The notes under the pieces are model-generated. The model was given only the letters and a program-made list of their open reading frames with translations. It was not told where the DNA came from and ran no database searches. Below are positions 8,300 through 12,210 of a DNA stretch of 12,210 bases, piece by piece; within the stretch, counting starts at the first letter, position 1, and each line of letters starts with the position of its first letter. The DNA comes from Treponema sp. (GTDB lineage Bacteria > Spirochaetota > Spirochaetia > Treponematales > Treponemataceae): NCBI GenBank assembly GCA_017617145.1, contig JAFZWX010000046.1:1-12210 (forward strand), written 5' to 3'. The position numbers were made by a program, and so were the translations under genes.

Positions 8300-9655
8300 T
8301 CATTTTACAGCTAGCAATTGTTCTGCAATTTTTTGAACGACTTCAACATTAACTGCATTTCCAAAAGCTCTAAATGCTTCTGCAATTGTATCTGGATAGT
8401 ATTTTAAGTCTTCCATTCTTTGGAGTTTAGCAGCTTCTTTACGAGTCATATATCTACCTTTATCTCCCTTTGGTGTTTCTACCCAAGGAAAAATTGGTAT
8501 CTGTGTAGTTGTAAGAACTAATGCAGGAGAATATGTTGGAAGTTTTACCCTTATTCCTGACGCTCTGAATTGAATTATTTTATCCCATAATATTGGTTTT
8601 ACATTTTTATCACCACTGCAATTCCATTCTAATTTTTGATGACTATTTTCAAAGCCAGGTTCCTGTATTTCATGCAACCAAGGATCAATAATTTTTTTAT
8701 ATTTAGCATAAAAATCACGATTCTGTTTTATATAAGTTTTTTTCCAGTCTGGGAAATTATGATTCTTTTCAGTTTTATTTGTCTGTGCATATATTGGTAA
8801 ACATTGTAGGTAATCATCTTTTGAATTACCATGCACGAGTTCACCAAATTTTCCATGCTTACCTTTTAATGTTTTTTCGTATTGATAAAATGGTGCAATT
8901 CCTTCATAGCTATAATCTGCTCCCCATTCCATCGCCCATATAGGAAATGTCGGAATTGGGATATTATTTTCAGTTAATATATTTAGAAAGTGTTGCCATG
9001 CATTTAAATGTTTTTGGGTTTGTTCTTTTAATGTCATATAATCAGTATCTTTTGGATCAATTATGTCATTAATATTGCATTGAGCTTCTTTATTATATTC
9101 AGGGAACTTGAAGTTTTTTAATCCACCAAGATCTTTTAGTCTACCGACTATATAAATTCTTGTTCTATGCTGTGGAATACTAAAATAATGAGGTGAAATA
9201 ATATCGTCTTTTATATCATATAATTTTGATAATTCTTCAGATATAACTTTATATGTATTTCCTTCATCGTGTGATTTTAAATTTGGTACATTTTCTAGGA
9301 GAATATATTCCGGTGTTTTTTTTTCAAGAATTTCCAAGATTTTCCAAAATAAGTTTCCTCTATCTTTATCATCATGAAAACCTTGTTGTTTTCCCGCTTT
9401 TGAAAATGGCTGACAAGGGAATCCTGCACAAAGCATTGTAAATTTTGGTGGTATATCTTTTTCTATATCAATTTCATTAATATCTCCAGCACATTCTATT
9501 CCAAAATTTTTGTGGTATAATTCTCTTAAATCTTCTTTTAGCTCACTTGCAAAAACGCATTTTCCACCAAGTTTTTCCATCGCCTGATGGAAGCCCCCGA
9601 TTCCTGCGAATAAATCAATAAAAGTAAAGGCTGGGTTGTTCGTTTTTTCTGACAT
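8300..9655 (-). CDS. DNA (cytosine-5-)-methyltransferase
   Basis: A 451-residue SAM-dependent C5-cytosine DNA methylase with all main motifs in order: I FAGIGG (16-21, SAM binding), IV GFPCQPFS (78-85, nucleophile C81), VI LLENV (119-123, E121), VIII QHRTR (162-166), IX region 365-385 with TYSPALVLTTT, then RYMTRKEAAKLQRM (401-414), and X FGNAVNVEVV (431-440). The target-recognition region between VIII and IX is about 200 residues, longer than in small enzymes such as HhaI, so specificity cannot be predicted by eye. It modifies chromosomal and prophage cytosines and is the likely self-marking arm of the cassette. It is the first gene of the operon, behind a palindromic leader. The ATG at 9655 is preceded by a weak AAGAG-like ribosome site about 11 bases upstream. 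There is no N-terminal HTH extension of the M.EcoRII or M.SsoII type that would allow autoregulation. Confidence 0.95.
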   Translation of the reverse strand: MSEKTNNPAFTFIDLFAGIGGFHQAMEKLGGKCVFASELKEDLRELYHKNFGIECAGDINEIDIEKDIPPKFTMLCAGFPCQPFSKAGKQQGFHDDKDRGNLFWKILEILEKKTPEYILLENVPNLKSHDEGNTYKVISEELSKLYDIKDDIISPHYFSIPQHRTRIYIVGRLKDLGGLKNFKFPEYNKEAQCNINDIIDPKDTDYMTLKEQTQKHLNAWQHFLNILTENNIPIPTFPIWAMEWGADYSYEGIAPFYQYEKTLKGKHGKFGELVHGNSKDDYLQCLPIYAQTNKTEKNHNFPDWKKTYIKQNRDFYAKYKKIIDPWLHEIQEPGFENSHQKLEWNCSGDKNVKPILWDKIIQFRASGIRVKLPTYSPALVLTTTQIPIFPWVETPKGDKGRYMTRKEAAKLQRMEDLKYYPDTIAEAFRAFGNAVNVEVVQKIAEQLLAVK

Positions 9656-9683
9656 TTATTTAGTTCTCTTTTCAATTATTCTA

Positions 9684-9712
9684 ACACTAGAACAGTGTCA
9701 AACAATGACACT
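9684..9712. promoter_or_regulatory. Triple half-site operator-like repeat upstream of the methylase gene
   Basis: ACACT (9684-9688), AGTGTCA (9694-9700) and TGACACT (9706-9712) form two overlapping palindromes: ACACT-5-AGTGT and AGTGTCA-5-TGACACT. The shared middle half-site and equal 5-base spacers look like a tandem operator for a dimeric repressor. It lies 29 to 57 bases before the methylase ATG and downstream of the candidate -10 box, a location suited to repression. The cassette encodes no recognisable regulator. Confidence 0.45.
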
Positions 9713-9722
9713 TTTATTTTAA

Positions 9723-9741
9723 ATAGAATTTCTAATTCTAT
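9723..9741. promoter_or_regulatory. Perfect 19-bp palindrome next to the predicted transcription start
   Basis: ATAGAATT (9723-9730) and AATTCTAT (9734-9741) are exact inverted repeats around TCT. They lie just downstream of the candidate -10 hexamer on the minus strand, so a bound protein would cover the transcription start. The arms differ from the ACACT-type sites nearby, so a second regulator, or a leader RNA hairpin, is possible. Confidence 0.4.
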
Positions 9742-9749
9742 ATCCTTCA

Positions 9750-9755
9750 ATTATA
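9750..9755 (-). promoter_or_regulatory. Candidate -10 box of the defence operon
   Basis: On the minus strand the sequence reads TATAAT in an AT-rich setting, 95 bases before the methylase start codon. No good TTGACA match is found at 16 to 18 bases upstream, so the -35 contact would be weak or activator-assisted. The 139-base gap between the phage gene and the methylase gene has room for a promoter and leader and holds no open frame of note. The upstream ACCTAT direct repeats at 9757-9762 and 9777-9782 are 20 bases apart and may or may not matter. Confidence 0.5.
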
Positions 9756-9794
9756 TACCTATTTTTTGAAAAAAGCACCTATATTCATGCATTT

Positions 9795-10205
9795 TCACCA
9801 TTCCACATGCACCAACAGTTCAAACTTCCTCTGTGTCAGTTTTGGTATTTCAAAGTTCTGCCAGTACTCAAAGTCATCTTCATGCAGCATCTGACAGATT
9901 AGCTGCTCGTAACTCAGGGTCTTTCCAAAGGCTGGTGTGTCATCCTTTTCATAGAAAAACTCAAAGTTGAACCTGTAATTTAAGGTGTCAATTATTCTGT
10001 CTTTTCTGGCCTGTTCCTTTTCAATAAAGGTCACGGCAAAGTAAGGAAACTTTTCTATGCCGGGGTTCATACATTGATTTGTAAATTGCTTTAATTCAAA
10101 CCTGTATAATTCAGAGTTTTTCTTATTCCACTGTGTAATATATTCGGGAAGCTTATTAAGTAAGAGCTCCTCAAGTCTTTCGTACATTTTCATAAAATCC
10201 TTCAT
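9795..10205 (-). CDS. Phage neck or tail-terminator-like protein
   Basis: A 136-residue protein with no recognised motif. The N-terminal 30 residues are an amphipathic helix, and the rest looks like mixed alpha/beta, with strands at FPYFAVTFIE and YRFNFEFFYE. Small alpha/beta proteins of this size placed between connector and tail tube are usually neck or tail-terminator proteins. This is inferred from size and place, not from a signature. The start ATG overlaps the connector stop as TAATG, and AGGAGG lies 11 bases upstream, so the two are translationally linked. It is the last phage gene before the defence cassette, and its stop is 139 bases from the methylase start. Confidence 0.6.
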   Translation of the reverse strand: MKDFMKMYERLEELLLNKLPEYITQWNKKNSELYRFELKQFTNQCMNPGIEKFPYFAVTFIEKEQARKDRIIDTLNYRFNFEFFYEKDDTPAFGKTLSYEQLICQMLHEDDFEYWQNFEIPKLTQRKFELLVHVEW

Positions 10206-10699
10206 TACCAGTTTTTCCTCCTGTAAATATTGATGATGTTCTGAATATCCTGCGGAATCTCAAAGGTACAGTCTTCTTCGTGATTCTGCTGCTTTATAAA
10301 CTCTTTCTTTTTGAGTAAGAAGAGTTTGATTATTGCCTCTTTCAAATCTGCGGGGAAGTTTTCCTGCAGAAAGCCTGCATTGTAATTCAGGAATAAAACG
10401 TGTCCTTCATACTCTGTAGAAAGCAGAAAGATTGTTCTTCCGTCTATTATGCAGTTTGGTACTTTTTCCTTGGTGTTCATATCTGTAATGTTCACCATTT
10501 CTGTGATGTTGTCTTGATTTGTATACACCTTACAGTCTCTCACTGTCTGTAATTCATTGTAATTATGATCTTCCAGCGGATACCCAAGTGTTTTTTCTAT
10601 GTATGAAATTGTAGACTTATACAATAACTCGTCTATTTCAAGCTCTGTATCTTTTAATTCAAGGATTTTCTGGAGTTCTTCAAATGGGAATGGATTCAT
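10205..10699 (-). CDS. Phage head-tail connector-like protein (gp6-like)
   Basis: A 164-residue protein, beginning MNPFPFEELQKILELK, with an acidic helical opening and the segment LLYKSTISYIEKTLGYP typical of gp6-like connectors, which form a ring between portal and neck. The C-terminal helix ADLKEAIIKLFLLKKKEF also fits, as connectors of this type end in conserved helices. The frame is open upstream to 10846 (213 codons), but that extension translates an intergenic repeat and hairpin and has no family match. The ATG at 10699 has GAGG 5 bases upstream (10705-10708) and is preferred; the ATG at 10714 is the alternative. It lies directly downstream of the capsid gene, as expected. Confidence 0.65.
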   Translation of the reverse strand: MNPFPFEELQKILELKDTELEIDELLYKSTISYIEKTLGYPLEDHNYNELQTVRDCKVYTNQDNITEMVNITDMNTKEKVPNCIIDGRTIFLLSTEYEGHVLFLNYNAGFLQENFPADLKEAIIKLFLLKKKEFIKQQNHEEDCTFEIPQDIQNIINIYRRKNW

Positions 10700-10704
10700 C
10701 TGTA

Positions 10705-10708
10705 CCTC
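10705..10708 (-). promoter_or_regulatory. Ribosome binding site fixing the connector start at 10699
   Basis: GAGG on the minus strand, 5 bases before the ATG at 10699-10697. The upstream in-frame ATG at 10714 and the longer candidate at 10846 have no comparable site, so this chooses the shorter 164-residue product. Confidence 0.6.
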
Positions 10709-10753
10709 GTACATGGAAAAGCAGGGGTCTGGCAAGTATAACCTTCGTTCAGT

Positions 10754-10805
10754 CAAATACAAGGCCAGGCCCTTCGGGTGTCGCTGCGCTCCAGCCTTGC
10801 ATTTG
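10754..10805. repeat. REP-like palindromic element between capsid and connector genes
   Basis: Twelve-base arms CAAATACAAGGC (10754-10765) and GCCTTGCATTTG (10794-10805), with one mismatch, enclose a 28-base GC-rich core containing CCCTTCGGG (10770-10778). The core can form a small stable hairpin with a C(UUCG)G loop on the plus strand. The element lies in the 203-base gap between the capsid stop and the connector start, where phage operons normally have almost no space. It resembles dispersed REP or small MITE elements, but one copy in the window cannot prove repetition. Confidence 0.45.
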
Positions 10806-10840
10806 CCTTCACTTCGGTTTAGGTAATTTTCGCCCCCGCT

Positions 10841-10874
10841 TTCCAAAGCCCAAAATATGATTTGGGTTTTGGAA
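10841..10874. terminator. Strong inverted repeat after the capsid gene
   Basis: Arms TTCCAAAGCCCAAA (10841-10854) and TTTGGGTTTTGGAA (10861-10874) pair over 14 bases with one G-T or A-C position around the loop ATATGA. It begins about 29 bases beyond the capsid stop. Minus-strand RNA has no U-tract after it, so it may be a partial terminator or an RNA-stabilising hairpin that keeps capsid message high relative to downstream genes. Together with the element at 10754-10805 it accounts for most of this gap. Confidence 0.45.
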
Positions 10875-10902
10875 GTGATTTAGTCACGCCTTATGGTATA
10901 AC

Positions 10903-12210
10903 TTATTCTTCTGCGGTCTTGAGCAATACCATATTCTTCTTTGGTCTTGTCACAAGGAAGCCGTCACGCTTTCTGAAGCGCATAAAGAGCTCGCCGTATT
11001 CAAGTCCTTCGGTTGTTTCGTCAAAGCGCTTGATTTCAATTCCCTTACGGTTGCCGTGTATGATTCTTTTTGGATTCATAAAGATGGCAATAACGCTGTC
11101 GGCTTCCAAGTCGGCAAGCTGCGGCATCAGGCGGCTTTCTACAACGTCATAGCCGTCGATTCTTCCTGGCATTCCGTCGCCTGGCTTTCTCCAGATTGGG
11201 TTGTGGTTGTCGTCCTGAATGTTTGCAATATGATTCAAAACTGTTTCGTTCAAGAACCATTTGCAGTACTTTCTTTCTTCTGGTTCAACCTTGAGCTCGG
11301 CTGCTCTAAAGTCGAGGTATGTAAGCTTAGTTTCGTCTGTACTTTCGATTCTGCAAACCTCTGCCTGTGACATGTTGATGGCTCCTGTGAACGGGTCATC
11401 CTCGGCAATAAGACACTGTCGGTCAAACTCCTGGCCGTAGGCTTCGGTAAAGTCTTCCAGGAACATTTTTCCAAGGTCTACAAAAACATCTTCGCCGAAC
11501 TCATCGAAGAACGGAACATAGCCTGCAAGGGTGTAAGCCTTAAGCTCTGTTCTTGTCGGCATATTTGATTTTGTAGCGTCGATTTTCTGACCGTAGGAAG
11601 TAAGCCACTTCAATTCAATTCCGCCGCGGTCACGCTCTGGAATAAAGATTGAAGGTCCGTTCATCGGGCGATGAGTTACAAGATTCATCATTACAGACTG
11701 CTTTGCAGCTTCCTGCATGATTGTCTCTTCGTAAATCGGGTTGATAAGGTACTGGTCATTGTTTGCCAGGTTGCCGATTGGTTCTCCAAGGACAGCCTTC
11801 TGTGGTACAAAGCCTTTACCGGCTTCCCACTTAAAGTCCTTCGGGTTGTTCCATTTTTCAGCTCTGATGTTAGGACAGAACTTCAATTCGCCGAGAGTCT
11901 CGGCATCCTTGTTCCAGGCGGCAACAAGACCTTTTCCCACGTTGTAGCAAACATCGCGGTAAGTCAAAGGCTTCATTTCTGCATCAGTCTTTTTAAGAAG
12001 GTTACGAAGCTCCTTAACTGATTCTCTGATTCCTTCAAGCTCTGTTGTTGAGGCAGTCTGCTGACTGTCTGCCATTTTCAAAATCCCGTCAATGAGCTCT
12101 TCTGTCTCATTAAAGTATTTTGAAATCTGTTCCGGTGTTGCAGCTTCTGTCGGCACCAAGCTTTTCATATTGCTAAGTTTCTGCTGCAAAGATACAATTA
12201 CTTCGTTCAA
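10903..12210 (-). CDS. Phage major capsid protein, HK97 fold (probably 5'-truncated by window edge)
   Basis: At least 435 codons. Residues about 28-78 are charged and heptad-like, matching the coiled-coil delta or scaffold domain that is removed during HK97-type head maturation. From about residue 125 the capsid fold follows. Typical segments are EAYGQEFDRQCLIAEDD with FTGAIN, the DGMPGRIDGYDVVES loop and strand, and the C-terminal run NPKRIIHGNRKGIEIKRF, then EYGELFMRFRKRDGF. It forms the icosahedral shell. The first codon in the window is TTG with no sequence left to show a ribosome site, so the true start probably lies outside, although TTG initiation cannot be excluded. The maturation protease, portal and terminase would be expected just beyond the right edge. 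Base composition is clearly richer in G and C than in the defence genes. Confidence 0.9.
   Translation of the reverse strand: MNEVIVSLQQKLSNMKSLVPTEAATPEQISKYFNETEELIDGILKMADSQQTASTTELEGIRESVKELRNLLKKTDAEMKPLTYRDVCYNVGKGLVAAWNKDAETLGELKFCPNIRAEKWNNPKDFKWEAGKGFVPQKAVLGEPIGNLANNDQYLINPIYEETIMQEAAKQSVMMNLVTHRPMNGPSIFIPERDRGGIELKWLTSYGQKIDATKSNMPTRTELKAYTLAGYVPFFDEFGEDVFVDLGKMFLEDFTEAYGQEFDRQCLIAEDDPFTGAINMSQAEVCRIESTDETKLTYLDFRAAELKVEPEERKYCKWFLNETVLNHIANIQDDNHNPIWRKPGDGMPGRIDGYDVVESRLMPQLADLEADSVIAIFMNPKRIIHGNRKGIEIKRFDETTEGLEYGELFMRFRKRDGFLVTRPKKNMVLLKTAEE

Larger units (their letters stand above)
150..9655 (-). other. Seven-gene MORC-Z1-REase-methylase defence operon with an AspBHI-like nuclease and a caspase-like peptidase
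   Basis: Transcription order is methyltransferase, MORC ATPase, Z1 ATPase, DUF4420 nuclease, AspBHI-like nuclease, HxRRG protein, C13-like peptidase. Junctions are 11-base gap, 4-base ATGA overlap, 8-base overlap, 11-base gap, 2-base gap and 4-base ATGA overlap, so the genes are probably co-transcribed and translationally coupled. The first four components match predicted restriction-modification-like systems built around MORC and Z1 proteins. The pairing with a modification-dependent-type nuclease and a terminal cysteine peptidase is not an arrangement I recognise as a named system. The defence role is inferred from domain content; nothing here proves activity. Confidence 0.8.
1..12210 (-). 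mobile_element. Prophage morphogenesis region carrying an inserted defence cassette
   Basis: Capsid, connector and neck-like genes occupy the right end, and a tail-like gene begins at the left end, all on the minus strand in the usual head-to-tail order. This supports a prophage or phage-derived element extending beyond both window edges. The seven genes between the two blocks have no structural role in a virion. No integrase, terminase, portal, repressor, lysis gene or attachment site lies inside the window, so neither the element's ends nor whether it is intact can be judged. Confidence 0.7.

Noticed and set aside
150..9655. Assignment to BREX, DISARM, Dnd or a classical type I/III system
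   Set aside because: There is no PglZ, BrxC, DrmA/DrmB, DndB-E, HsdS/HsdR or Res-like protein. The ATPases are MORC and Z1, which define a different predicted class.
9757..9782. ACCTAT direct repeats upstream of the -10 box as an activator site
   Set aside because: Six-base repeats 20 bases apart in AT-rich DNA are too weak to report as a separate site.
1..9800. Target-site duplication or attachment repeats flanking the cassette
   Set aside because: Reading 78-149 against 9656-9800 gives only a short shared GCATTTT, which is no better than chance in AT-rich DNA.
10700..10846. N-terminal extension of the connector to a 213-residue protein
   Set aside because: The extra 49 residues translate the palindromic element and part of a hairpin, are rich in Arg, Lys and Gly, and show no family pattern. 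A good ribosome site sits before the ATG at 10699.
11671..12021. Plus-strand open frame of 116 codons antisense to the capsid gene
   Set aside because: It lies wholly inside a well-supported capsid gene, has no ribosome site or recognisable motif, and is a typical shadow frame. The other plus-strand frames across the window fail for the same reasons.
1..12210. CRISPR array, tRNA or other structured RNA gene
   Set aside because: No regularly spaced repeats, and no cloverleaf or conserved RNA motif, were seen on either strand; gaps between genes are all under about 210 bases.

Overview
The window is a low-GC bacterial sequence in which every supported gene is on the minus strand, so transcription runs right to left. 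Prophage structural genes lie at both ends and a seven-gene, defence-type operon fills the middle. No rRNA, tRNA, integrase or housekeeping gene is visible, so the host cannot be named with confidence. Standard genetic code, strong AGGAGG-type ribosome binding sites and an AT-rich accessory region fit a gut or oral anaerobe. Treponema-like spirochaetes are one weak guess; nothing here proves it.

Right end (about 12210 to 9795): a HK97-fold major capsid protein (probably cut at its start by the window edge), a roughly 200-base spacer holding two inverted repeats, a gp6-like head-tail connector, and a 136-residue neck or tail-terminator-like protein. The left end (77 to 1) holds the first 25 codons of a further gene that looks like a phage tail protein. 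The phage morphogenesis operon therefore seems to be split by the cassette.

Middle (9655 to 150): seven tightly packed co-directional genes, with gaps of 2 to 11 bases or overlaps of 4 to 8. In order of transcription they are a C5-cytosine DNA methyltransferase, a MORC/GHKL ATPase, a Z1-domain superfamily-2 helicase-like ATPase, a PD-(D/E)XK protein of the DUF4420 type, an AspBHI/MspJI-like endonuclease (modification-sensing N-terminus plus Mrr-type D..QAK nuclease), a protein with a C-terminal HxRRG motif, and a legumain/caspase-like cysteine peptidase. The first four match the MORC-Z1-REase-methylase systems predicted by comparative genomics (Iyer, Abhiman and Aravind, 2008). The last three look like an added module, and a terminal peptidase suggests an abortive-infection effector.

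Working model (inference): the methylase marks self DNA. MORC and Z1 are two ATP-driven DNA-handling machines that license DUF4420 cleavage of unmarked DNA. The AspBHI-like enzyme may attack differently modified DNA, and the peptidase may kill or stall the cell when nucleic-acid defence is triggered or fails. A palindrome-rich leader with a good -10 box precedes the methylase gene, and an inverted repeat follows the peptidase gene, so the cassette seems to carry its own control signals inside the phage operon.
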